From G963422595 sp963422595 (lineage in GTDB: Bacteria > Pseudomonadota > Gammaproteobacteria > UBA4575), in contig OY730298.1 in assembly GCA_963422595.1 (NCBI GenBank), forward strand, positions 1 to 64,000: a stretch of 64,000 nucleotides of DNA. The letters run 5' to 3'. Both the position numbers and the translations under genes were made by a program. Of this stretch, positions 24,066 to 32,523 are shown piece after piece; the stretch's first letter is position 1, and each line of letters starts with the position of its first letter. Under the pieces are notes generated by a model. The model was given only the letters and a program-made list of their open reading frames with translations, did not search any database and was not told the DNA's origin.

Positions 24066-25751
24066 TCAGTAGATTGCGGTCGGGTTCAGTTCAGATACAA
24101 TAGCTAGGAGCAAACCCTGTGTGTGAATGGTATTGTAGATTGCGGTCGGGTTCAGTTCAGATACAATCAGTCCCCGCGCCCGAGTACGTTTTTAGTAATT
24201 GTAGATTGCGGTCGGGTTCAGTTCAGATACAATTTTGAAAACTGGGACGAAGTTGACAGCTGGATTGTAGATTGCGGTCGGGTTCAGTTCAGATACAATC
24301 TTGGCGAGTTTTAGAACCAAGCCCTGAACATTGTAGATTGCGGTCGGGTTCAGTTCAGATACAATATTTGTCCGATTTAACACGTGTAATTAGCTATTGT
24401 AGATTGCGGTCGGGTTCAGTTCAGATACAATTTTTGTTTCGTGGTATGTCGAAAACAACTATTGTAGATTGCGGTCGGGTTCAGTTCAGATACAATTAAC
24501 GTGCTTAATTCGTCTGGTGTTATCCCATTGTAGATTGCGGTCGGGTTCAGTTCAGATACAATTTGTGCGGCAAAGAACCTTGTTCGGGATAAATTGTAGA
24601 TTGCGGTCGGGTTCAGTTCAGATACAATTGGTTACACTAAGAACACCATGAGTTTTCAATTGTAGATTGCGGTCGGGTTCAGTTCAGATACAATTTACCA
24701 AACGTTTCATCCTATAGACCTCATATTGTAGATTGCGGTCGGGTTCAGTTCAGATACAATGTATATATGGTTATGGTTCTGCTTTAATAGATTGTAGATT
24801 GCGGTCGGGTTCAGTTCAGATACAATTGTTACTGTGCGGTCGTGCCGATGTGAAATATTGTAGATTGCGGTCGGGTTCAGTTCAGATACAATATGTCTGC
24901 GGTCATGTGAATCCCTAAAAATATTGTAGATTGCGGTCGGGTTCAGTTCAGATACAATTCATTTTGCAAAAGTCAGCGGCTTCTTGCAATTGTAGATTGC
25001 GGTCGGGTTCAGTTCAGATACAATGCCCTTGTCTGTGTGATATTGCCGCAACGTATTGTAGATTGCGGTCGGGTTCAGTTCAGATACAATGGCGCCTGCT
25101 TACACTTGGCGACCGCTGCTATTGTAGATTGCGGTCGGGTTCAGTTCAGATACAATAAAAAGATGAAAGATCAACCAAAATCCGAGATTGTAGATTGCGG
25201 TCGGGTTCAGTTCAGATACAATATGTCTGCGGTCGTGTGAATCCCTTAAAATATTGTAGATTGCGGTCGGGTTCAGTTCAGATACAATGGCCTTGCCTGT
25301 TTGATATTGCTGTGACGTATTGTAGATTGCGGTCGGGTTCAGTTCAGATACAATGCTTTATATTTGTGCTATATTTATTTTATCGATTGTAGATTGCGGT
25401 CGGGTTCAGTTCAGATACAATCATATTGTGTGTGGGAATGTGCGGGAGAGGATTGTAGATTGCGGTCGGGTTCAGTTCAGATACAATTCAACTCCCATTC
25501 TATATACCCCAGCTTGCATTGTAGATTGCGGTCGGGTTCAGTTCAGATACAATAGGCTTTAGAATGGTGAATTTCTTTGCACCATTGTAGATTGCGGTCG
25601 GGTTCAGTTCAGATACAATTAACGTGCTTAATTCCACTGGCGTAATTCCATTGTAGATTGCGGTCGGGTTCAGTTCAGATACAATTGACACTTTTCCCTT
25701 TTACTGCTAATTTGGATTGTAGATTGCGGTCGGGTTCAGTTCAGATACAAT
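24066..25751 (+). CRISPR. CRISPR array, 26 repeats and 25 spacers, type II-C
   Basis: Repeats of 36 bases start ATTGTAGATTGCGGTCGGGT and end TCAGTTCAGATACAAT. All are identical except the first (24066-24101), whose first three bases differ. Spacers are 30 bases except the sixth (29, 24432-24460) and the twentieth (31, 25355-25385). The + strand is the crRNA strand, because the tracrRNA anti-repeat complements the repeat in this direction. Each repeat ends in TACAAT with TTGCGG 16 bases upstream, a possible internal promoter as in Neisseria meningitidis. Three spacer pairs are similar but not identical: 7/24, 13/18 and 15/19. The array faces cas2, 35 bases away. Confidence 0.99.
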
Positions 25752-25786
25752 CCAACCCGTGTAAGCTACTGATTATGGAAAGAGAA

Positions 25787-26134
25787 TTAGAATATGGATA
25801 ATTGTTTTGGTGCTTGTTCTGTAGGGATGCGTTTTGAGCCATGATAAATCTGCATGCGTTCAAATTGCTTCTCCGTTATCTTCAGGATGCGTACTTCCCC
25901 CTTAGGGGGAAGTACCTTTTTTATCCTTTTACAGTGTACTTCGGCATTCTCATCACTGGCACAGTGCCGCGTGTAGACGGAGTACTGTAGCATAACAAAG
26001 CCGTCTGCTATCAGACTTTTGCGAAAGCGGGTGTATTGATAGCGGTCGGATTTGGTCTCGGTTGGCAAGTCGAAAAGTACGATTGTCCACAAACTGCGAA
26101 ATCCTCCAAAGATAATATTCTTAGCACCCGTCAT
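25787..26134 (-). CDS. cas2: CRISPR adaptation protein Cas2
   Basis: Small ferredoxin-fold protein that bridges two Cas1 dimers in the spacer-integration complex. The conserved aspartate is D22 in WTIVLFDLPTET, followed by the typical RFRKSLIADGFVMLQYSVY. Length 115 residues is normal for type II. Its ATG overlaps the cas1 stop by four bases. It is the last gene of the cas operon, with its stop only 35 bases from the last CRISPR repeat. Confidence 0.97.
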   Translation of the reverse strand: MTGAKNIIFGGFRSLWTIVLFDLPTETKSDRYQYTRFRKSLIADGFVMLQYSVYTRHCASDENAEVHCKRIKKVLPPKGEVRILKITEKQFERMQIYHGSKRIPTEQAPKQLSIF

Positions 26135-27018
26135 ACCATGGTGGGGATGCTGAGTCTGCCTGCATGGGTTTCCAGCACCTTGCGCAAACTGGAACAGTAC
26201 GTTGCCAACGCGCTCATGAGAGGGAGTTCACGCTTCTTAAGTGAAACGGGGATATTGAGTACCGCCAATAAACCATTCTTTGCATTTCGATCCAGTCCAT
26301 CAAAGGTTTCGATTTGCAATAATTCCACGACACGCCGATCGATCAATGGACGCAGTGGCTCCATGATGTCGTCTGCCAGACAAAAGACGTTGTACTGATT
26401 GTGGTGATGTATACCAAAGGCAGGATGTAGGCCGGCACCCATCAATGCACGCGCGCAGGCAGCGCGGATCAAACTGTAACCATAATTCAGCAGAACGTTA
26501 ATATCGCTTGAGCCGTCCTGATCGCGCCTGAAGTCCTCACCGAAGAGGGATTTGAAATAGATGCGGGAAGCCTGTGCTTCTTGGTTGTTCACGTCATTTG
26601 GCTGTACCGTTTTTGCCAGTCTCTCCAGACGGGCACTTTTTGTTCCATGCACCGCATTTAACGCCGCTGCCTGCATGCTAATCTTTGCCTGAATAATTTG
26701 CTGCCAGACAAGGTGTTGCACCTGTTGTGGCGTGGACGCCTGCATACGCATGATCCGCCCTTGCGTACTATGGACGTCAAGCGGAAAGAGTTGAGAAGTC
26801 GGCAAGTGCTTTTCATCAGTGATGATGAGAGCAACGTTTTGCCTGGCGCAGTGGCGAAACACGCTTTGGCTACAGGTGATCTGCGAGTGGTCCAGGATCA
26901 GAAAGCCGAGGTCTTCAAAAGGTACGCTATGCTTTCCCTCGTCATTCTGGATGGTCAATTGGTTCAGATTGACACGCAGATGCGCCGGGGATGAGATTTC
27001 TATGGTTCTACGGATCAT
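26131..27018 (-). CDS. cas1: CRISPR integrase Cas1, type II
   Basis: Metal-dependent integrase that inserts new spacers at the array. The expected metal ligands are E147 (NNQEAQASRIYF), a histidine at 204-205 (FGIHHHNQYN) and E220 (DDIMEPLRP). Length 295 residues is typical of type II. It overlaps the end of cas9 by 11 bases and cas2 by four bases, so the three genes form one tight operon. There is no csn2 or cas4, which defines subtype II-C. Confidence 0.97.
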   Translation of the reverse strand: MIRRTIEISSPAHLRVNLNQLTIQNDEGKHSVPFEDLGFLILDHSQITCSQSVFRHCARQNVALIITDEKHLPTSQLFPLDVHSTQGRIMRMQASTPQQVQHLVWQQIIQAKISMQAAALNAVHGTKSARLERLAKTVQPNDVNNQEAQASRIYFKSLFGEDFRRDQDGSSDINVLLNYGYSLIRAACARALMGAGLHPAFGIHHHNQYNVFCLADDIMEPLRPLIDRRVVELLQIETFDGLDRNAKNGLLAVLNIPVSLKKRELPLMSALATYCSSLRKVLETHAGRLSIPTMV

Positions 27019-30000
27019 TTAGTAGCAAACCCAGATTGCCAAATTGCACCTTTTTGCAGTTTACCTTGGCCAGCGACTGAATATGCCACAATCCCCAGTT
27101 GGAATCTGTGCCGGAGACACTATGGTGGCGTAGGGAGAGGTTAATTTTCTTACAGTTATCTCCACTCATCTTTTGTACCCTGAAATACGGCGTATTCCTA
27201 TGTTCGGGCGCAAACTTCTCTGTGTCTTCAAAGATGTTCATATCTTTACATTTCACCATGTCATTGACACACAGATCTAATTCATAGTGCCACTCCTCTT
27301 CCCACTCTGATGGTGGTTCTGTGACGATGACGGGTTTTCCTGCACTGGCGCGTTGTGCGGCTTCCAGCATCGTTACCATTATGCACCGTCTTTCCCTCTT
27401 GTTGCCCTCCTTGCCGTTATGAAAGAGCACAAAGTGATGGTTACTTCCAAGTGTTACATAGCCATTCTCTATTTTGATGTAGGCATCTGTCATGGGCATG
27501 GCAATGCGCACACGCCTGATGATAGTGGAGAACTTACCCTTTTTATTGCGTATTCGCGGGGGTGTCTCATACAGTGCCTGCTTGATTTTCTTGGTATCCT
27601 TACCGACCAGGCCATGATCTTCCAACCAATTAAATAGGGCATCATGAACGGATTTTTCGGCAATCCAGGTGCCGGTGCCAGGTTGCCAATCCTTGCCGAG
27701 TTTGGATAACAGCCTATTGGTCAGGTCGGCGAGTTCTTTGCGGCAGGTCATACAAGGGGTATGATAGGCAAACTTTGTCAGTTCTGCCCCCTGCCACTGC
27801 GGCAAGCTGCGTGCAGCCGGTTTCAGCTTTAGTGCTTCGGTTGCCCACTGCAACAGGGTGGCGCGCAATTCCTCATCGGTTATCCAATCCGTGTCATCAT
27901 TTTTATCCGCTGCTGCGATTTTTCGTACTCGTTTCAGAGTGCTGGTTCTGGTGTTATCAATCTTCAGGCGTTGTTCAAACTGTGATTTTCCGTAGCGGGT
28001 TTCTTCGTGCAAGGCACCCCAGACTTTGCGCTTGGTCATATGCGATACGACGGTGGCGTTCAATCGGTCTTTCAGTAGGGCATGCAGACCGCCGTCTTGC
28101 CAGCTTGAGCTCGGGGGCAGTCGGAAACGCCTTTCTTTTATCTGATCCTCTTCGGTCTTTTGACGTGATGGGTCTTTGTTGTCTTGCTCTTGCTTATGTG
28201 CATCTATCATCGCTTTCAGCATGGCGCGGTCGGTCATGGCGACTACAAAGGCGTCTATCGCATGGTGTCTATGATCCCCCCTATTCTTGGCTTTACCTGC
28301 TTTGCCCGCGTCGTAGCGCAGAATTTCGCCGGTTTCCGTATCAATTCTGTCACCTTCCTTAGTATATACACCGGCATCAGGTGCTGGCGGCAATACATTC
28401 AGACCCCACCGCCTACGCATTTCGCTGGTCGCCGCACCATTGTTTACATCAATCGGCACACCGTATTTTTTCAGCATCTTTTTAGAAGCGGTTGCAATAT
28501 AACGCGTGTCGTTGAGCTGGCGCTTGACAAATTCATCCTCGTTTTCGGGGCTATGTTCCTTCTTGAGGATGTTACGCTGCTTGGGATACAGCTCCCTCAC
28601 GTATTTGCTTTTCGCAAACTTTTCTATACGTGCCCAGCGGGCTGTATCGTGTCCCCAGGCCTGATATGGCGTCTGTTGCCCTTTCGTCTGATTACAGGTC
28701 TGACAGCTGACAACGGTATTCATGTGGCTCTGTCTGAAACCGGTGTAGGGTAGAATATGCTCTTTCTCTGTCTCATATGAAAATAATTTATTAAAACCGA
28801 TGGGCTCTTGACAGTAGGGGCACCGTTCTTCCTGTTCATATTTCCACATCTTGTACTTGTTGCGGGCATCAGGATTGACTCTGCGCACCTTATCCCGTAC
28901 TTCCTTCAAACAGTCTTTATGATAAAGATTTCCTTTTTTATGATATTGCAGGATTTCCTTTTCCGCTTCTTCGTTTCTTTTTCTGTTTGCCTTTTGCTGG
29001 CTTTCAATTTCCCTGCGATGTTTTTTGGAGGATTTCATGTCGCGTGCCATCTCCATGCGGATGATAGCCGGCTTACCGTAGCGCTTGACGATAGCATTGA
29101 TCACGCGGCGCATTTCATACAGGGCTTTTTGTACTGTCGGGTTGGCGATGTTGGGGACGTCCTCTACATGCAAATGATAGCCTTCTGCCGTTTCCCTGAT
29201 AGTTCTGGTGATGCTCTCACGCGCACCGATGGCCTCCATAGCCGCGTAGTAATCTTTGCCTTCACGCAGATGCGGCAATAGAGCATTGATGGCCCTGAGA
29301 CTGTGTTTGCCGTAGCCGTCTTCCAGCTGCTCGTTCATGGCCAGGCCAAGTGCAGCTTTTTCAGGATCAGCACCGTGCCGATAGGAAGCAAATTTCCAGT
29401 AATTGACCAGCCTATTGTATAGGGCCTTTTTGTTATGGATGGAGAGGAGATCTTCTACCAGTGCAATCTGTCTTTCCGTGCCCAGTGCCTGCCACTTGTG
29501 CTTACCGATGGATGCACTGATGGCCCGTGCCGTTTTATTGCCAATCAAGCCGGTTTTTCCTTCGCCACTATCATCACCCCTGTTGTAGTTTATGTCCTTG
29601 CGTTTCACGCCCAGATATTTTGCTACGTCCGGCCAGCCAATACGCCCCGATTCATTCAGTTTGTCCGGGTTATTTGCCAGCTCAAAGAGTTGTCGGCGTT
29701 GTTTTGCATTCAGTAGTTGTTCACCAATTTTGATGTTGTTGATCATCTGCCAAGTGCGAAATTCCTGAACTTCCAAGCGCATCAAAGCGACGCGTTTCTT
29801 GCGTGGATAGACGTTGCAGTTGCCCACCGTGCCTTTTTGCAGCTGTAAGGGACGTTGGTGGAAGATTGCCTCTCTTATCTTTTTAATCGTTTCATCGTCC
29901 AAGCTGTGAAAGGCATTCTGTTTTTTCAGGATGGCGTCAAATTCATTCTCATGCATTTCACGCTGGGCACGGAATTGTAGCCGATCAATAATCGTTTCTC

Positions 30001-30763
30001 CTTTGCGTTCCTTGGATTTTTCAAATTCAAACAGTGTGATGCGCTGTGGGGGCATTTTTTTGTCTTGTGATTTCTGCCAGATGAATTGACCAAGGGTGCG
30101 CCCGTCCAGCCTGTTAGCTAATTCGCCAATGGCTTTCAGTACCGGGCCAGTTTCTTTTTTTTCTTCGACACTCATGGCCTTTTCGTCGTCCTGCGGTGTC
30201 TGCACGGATAAGTACTTGATGAGTTCAATATATTTTGCGCCCCGATTGCTGAAATAGCCGCGCCGGCGTTGCAGGTGCAACAATAATCGTCCGAACTCAT
30301 ACGGTTGCAATTCCTCTTCCAAAGCGAAGTTGCGCATGGCGTATGGAGAGCAATAGGCCTTGTCGGGAGACGTCCAAGTTCTAGACCATGTTTTACCAAG
30401 CTTGCGTTCGGCGTAGTTTCTATCAATCTCGTTGAGTATCCTTTCTGGGTCTTGCTGATAGTTATCGGGTAACAAACCCTTTTCTGTGAGTATCTTTACA
30501 AGGTTTTTGCGGCGCTGTTTGTAATAGGCGCGGCGGTTGCGCGCCCCACGTGCCGCACGGCGTTTCTGGTTTTTGGGTACCTTGGTCTTCGCTTCCAGCA
30601 TGTCCTCAAAGATGCGAGAATTCAGTGCACGTAAGCGGAGAGGCTTATAGCCGGCATAAACCCCCTGATGTTTCCCTTCCTCCTTTGCGCAGTCCACCAC
30701 GGCCCAGCCAATGGAGTTAGTACCTACGTCCAATCCGAGAATGTAAGGGTTCTTGTTCCGCAT
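27008..30763 (-). CDS. cas9: CRISPR effector nuclease Cas9, type II-C
   Basis: RNA-guided DNA nuclease of 1251 residues from the ATG at 30763, chosen because AGGA lies seven bases upstream; an ATG at 30814 would add 17 residues but has no ribosome binding site. RuvC-I holds D12 (LGLDVGTNSIGWA), followed by the arginine-rich bridge helix (QKRRAARGARNRR). RuvC-II has E571 (IIRMEMARD). The HNH domain has H669 (EKEHILPY) and N682, with paired cysteines C648/C651 and C687/C690 likely binding zinc. RuvC-III has H834 and D837 (HHAIDAFVVA). All nuclease residues are present. It is longer than the roughly 1000-1100 residues usual for II-C, and glutamate replaces the usual aspartate before the HNH histidine. 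Confidence 0.98.
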   Translation of the reverse strand: MRNKNPYILGLDVGTNSIGWAVVDCAKEEGKHQGVYAGYKPLRLRALNSRIFEDMLEAKTKVPKNQKRRAARGARNRRAYYKQRRKNLVKILTEKGLLPDNYQQDPERILNEIDRNYAERKLGKTWSRTWTSPDKAYCSPYAMRNFALEEELQPYEFGRLLLHLQRRRGYFSNRGAKYIELIKYLSVQTPQDDEKAMSVEEKKETGPVLKAIGELANRLDGRTLGQFIWQKSQDKKMPPQRITLFEFEKSKERKGETIIDRLQFRAQREMHENEFDAILKKQNAFHSLDDETIKKIREAIFHQRPLQLQKGTVGNCNVYPRKKRVALMRLEVQEFRTWQMINNIKIGEQLLNAKQRRQLFELANNPDKLNESGRIGWPDVAKYLGVKRKDINYNRGDDSGEGKTGLIGNKTARAISASIGKHKWQALGTERQIALVEDLLSIHNKKALYNRLVNYWKFASYRHGADPEKAALGLAMNEQLEDGYGKHSLRAINALLPHLREGKDYYAAMEAIGARESITRTIRETAEGYHLHVEDVPNIANPTVQKALYEMRRVINAIVKRYGKPAIIRMEMARDMKSSKKHRREIESQQKANRKRNEEAEKEILQYHKKGNLYHKDCLKEVRDKVRRVNPDARNKYKMWKYEQEERCPYCQEPIGFNKLFSYETEKEHILPYTGFRQSHMNTVVSCQTCNQTKGQQTPYQAWGHDTARWARIEKFAKSKYVRELYPKQRNILKKEHSPENEDEFVKRQLNDTRYIATASKKMLKKYGVPIDVNNGAATSEMRRRWGLNVLPPAPDAGVYTKEGDRIDTETGEILRYDAGKAGKAKNRGDHRHHAIDAFVVAMTDRAMLKAMIDAHKQEQDNKDPSRQKTEEDQIKERRFRLPPSSSWQDGGLHALLKDRLNATVVSHMTKRKVWGALHEETRYGKSQFEQRLKIDNTRTSTLKRVRKIAAADKNDDTDWITDEELRATLLQWATEALKLKPAARSLPQWQGAELTKFAYHTPCMTCRKELADLTNRLLSKLGKDWQPGTGTWIAEKSVHDALFNWLEDHGLVGKDTKKIKQALYETPPRIRNKKGKFSTIIRRVRIAMPMTDAYIKIENGYVTLGSNHHFVLFHNGKEGNKRERRCIMVTMLEAAQRASAGKPVIVTEPPSEWEEEWHYELDLCVNDMVKCKDMNIFEDTEKFAPEHRNTPYFRVQKMSGDNCKKINLSLRHHSVSGTDSNWGLWHIQSLAKVNCKKVQFGNLGLLLNDP

Positions 30764-30847
30764 TTTTCTTTCCTGTTCTTTATCTGATTGTGTAAAAATG
30801 ACCTTATCTATCATGTTGCAAAGTAAAAATAATATATAGGTGAGTCC

Positions 30848-30878
30848 ATTATATATAGGTATTGTAGATTGCTGTCAA
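30848..30878 (-). promoter_or_regulatory. Predicted cas9 operon promoter built on a repeat remnant
   Basis: On the - strand TTGACA (30873-30878) is a perfect -35 hexamer. TATATA (30850-30855) follows after 17 bases and TATAAT (30848-30853) after 19. Transcription would begin near 30840 and leave a 5' leader of about 80 bases. The -35 box lies inside the degenerate CRISPR repeat at 30861-30896. Confidence 0.65.
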
Positions 30879-30896
30879 GCTCAGTTTAAATAAAAT
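30861..30896 (+). repeat. Degenerate CRISPR repeat between cas9 and tracrRNA
   Basis: Matches the array repeat at 29 of 36 positions in the same orientation as the array. It begins ATTGTAGATTGC, identical for 12 bases. Differences are at positions 13, 17, 18, 20, 26, 28 and 33. Positions 13, 17 and 18 together convert the hexamer that reads CCGACC on the - strand into TTGACA. It lies 48 bases before the tracrRNA anti-repeat, with which it could pair. Confidence 0.9.
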
Positions 30897-30902
30897 TTAT
30901 GG

Positions 30903-30932
30903 TTGACTCTTCTAAATGGAAGAGTCTAAAAT
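30903..30932 (+). promoter_or_regulatory. Predicted tracrRNA promoter with inverted repeat
   Basis: TTGACT (30903-30908) and TAAAAT (30927-30932) are separated by 18 bases and predict a start near 30939, six bases before the anti-repeat. The space between the boxes is filled by an inverted repeat, GACTCTTC (30905-30912) and GAAGAGTC (30919-30926), with a six-base loop. It looks like an operator. Confidence 0.65.
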
Positions 30933-30938
30933 GCTCGG

Positions 30939-31047
30939 ATAACAGTTGTATCTGAACTGAGCCTGCTGTTTTTTACAACAAAATTCTTGCAGGATATGTC
31001 TTTAATGACTAAACCTTAACGCCTCCCTAGTGGGGGCGTTTTCAATT
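30939..31047 (+). ncRNA. tracrRNA of the type II-C system
   Basis: The anti-repeat (30945-30979) starts GTTGTATCTGAACTGAGCC and ends TTTTTTACAAC. It pairs with crRNA repeat positions 16-36 almost completely (with G-U pairs), then has a one-base bulge near position 15, pairs again at 11-14, has a U-U mismatch at 9-10, and closes with positions 2-8. This is the form expected of a II-C repeat:anti-repeat duplex. A 38-base middle part precedes a terminator hairpin at 31018-31040. The length is about 109 bases. The RNA would join the crRNA to Cas9 and is needed for crRNA maturation or loading. Its 3' end overlaps the end of der on the opposite strand. Confidence 0.88.
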
Positions 31048-31050
31048 TTT
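31018..31050 (+). terminator. Intrinsic terminator of tracrRNA
   Basis: AACGCC (31018-31023) pairs with GGCGTT (31035-31040), extended by internal C-G pairs around a TAGT loop, followed by TTCAATTTTT. The last bases cover the der stop codon region on the other strand. The same stem could act weakly on der mRNA, but that strand lacks a T run. Confidence 0.85.
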
Positions 31051-32445
31051 CACACGATTCCGCTGGCGAAACGAGTGCGACTGGGTACGCGTGCCTGATC
31101 TGGTTCTGCCTGTATAAGGATTTTCAGGCTGTTTGAAGATTAGCTGAATTGGCGTACCTGCCAATTTAAGGGTTTTACGAAAGTAGTTTTCCAGGTAGCG
31201 TTTGTATGATGCGGGGATGTTACCGACCTGGTTGCCGTGTATCGCAAAGGTGGGGGGACATTTATCTGTTTGGGTCATGTATTTAAGCTTGATTCTGCGA
31301 CCTCTTACTAATGGTGGCTGAAAGTGTTGCAGCGCGTTTTCTAATATTCTGTTTAACTCGCCAGTGCTTACTTCAAGATTCGCGCACTTGTACGCGCGCG
31401 TGACGGCGCGCATGAGTTTTGTAATGCCATGCCCGCGTATCGCTGAAATCAGTTGTCGTTCTGCAAAACTCAGAAATCGTAATTTAAGCTCAAGTCCTTT
31501 GTGAATGTTTTCGTGGTCTTCTTTGGAGCACGCATCGAGCTTGTTAATAGCGAGCACCACGGCACGACCACTGTCTAATACCATGCTTGCTAAGCGCGCG
31601 TCTTGTTCTGCGAATCGCTGCGTACCATCCAGCAGTAAGATTATTACCTGCGCTGCTTGAATCGCTTGTATGGTCTTTATCACGCTGAATTTTTCAATTT
31701 TGTCGCGCACTTTGCTGCGCCGGCGTACGCCCGCGGTATCAATTATTTCAAAATCAGTACCGGATTTTTCTATACGCTCAGAGGCGCTGTCACGAGTGGT
31801 GCCTGGAGTATTGGAGGTGATAAATCGCTCGGTGCCTATCAGCGCATTGGCTAATGTGGATTTTCCTACATTTGGCCTGCCTACTATGGCTACTTTGATA
31901 ATTTTTTTCCTGGTTTCTTCAGGCAGTGGTTCTGCCTGGCAAGGAAGCAGATTTTCCACTTCTGTGATTACGGCGTGCACTCCTTTGCCAGACCTGGCGG
32001 AAATTTCAAACACGTATTTAGCGCCAAGCCGGAAAAAATCACTCGCCAGTATGTTTGCGGCGTCTCCATCTGCCTTATTTACGAGCACAAATATTTGTTG
32101 GTTGGAGTTTCTTAGTTTAGTAAAGATTTCCTGGTCTCGCGGCACCAGTCCTTGTATTCCGTCTACGATAAAAAATACGATGTCGGCTTCTGCTATCGCA
32201 ACCCATGCCTGCGAGGCGATTGTGGCATTGATGTGGTTTTTTTGTTTGAGGGATTGTAGAGGCGCTATGCCGCCGGTGTCGATGATGATGTAGCGATTTT
32301 GAAAACGCCTGGCAGTCCCATAAATGCGATCACGTGTTAGTCCGGGCACGTCGGCAACGAGTGCTTCATTTGATTTTGTCAGGTAGTTAAATAATGTTGA
32401 TTTGCCAACGTTAGGACGACCAATAAGGGCGATTACGGGCTTCAT
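31042..32445 (-). CDS. der: Ribosome-assembly GTPase Der (EngA)
   Basis: Essential GTPase for 50S subunit maturation, with two tandem G domains and a KH-like C-terminal domain. P-loops GRPNVGKST occur near residues 8-16 and about 188-196, each followed by a DTGG or DTAG motif and an NK(A/L)D motif. Length 467 residues is typical. Its stop codon abuts the tracrRNA terminator of the CRISPR island. It is the last gene of the rlmN-to-der block. Confidence 0.96.
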   Translation of the reverse strand: MKPVIALIGRPNVGKSTLFNYLTKSNEALVADVPGLTRDRIYGTARRFQNRYIIIDTGGIAPLQSLKQKNHINATIASQAWVAIAEADIVFFIVDGIQGLVPRDQEIFTKLRNSNQQIFVLVNKADGDAANILASDFFRLGAKYVFEISARSGKGVHAVITEVENLLPCQAEPLPEETRKKIIKVAIVGRPNVGKSTLANALIGTERFITSNTPGTTRDSASERIEKSGTDFEIIDTAGVRRRSKVRDKIEKFSVIKTIQAIQAAQVIILLLDGTQRFAEQDARLASMVLDSGRAVVLAINKLDACSKEDHENIHKGLELKLRFLSFAERQLISAIRGHGITKLMRAVTRAYKCANLEVSTGELNRILENALQHFQPPLVRGRRIKLKYMTQTDKCPPTFAIHGNQVGNIPASYKRYLENYFRKTLKLAGTPIQLIFKQPENPYTGRTRSGTRTQSHSFRQRNRVKN

Positions 32446-32523
32446 TGGAGATGATAATTAAAGCAGGGGTTGTGAATTGCACGGTGGTAACGCACTCCCC
32501 CCAAACATTGGGTAATTTTATCT

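Noticed and set aside
24123..25691. Many short open frames on both strands containing a repeated IVDCGRVQFRYN-type peptide
   Set aside because: They are translations of the CRISPR repeat, which happens to lack stops in several frames. The spacing is that of the array and there are no ribosome binding sites.
27775..29733. Open frames of up to 195 codons opposite cas9
   Set aside because: They are shadows of the cas9 reading frame and lack any recognisable domain; cas9 is certain on the other strand.
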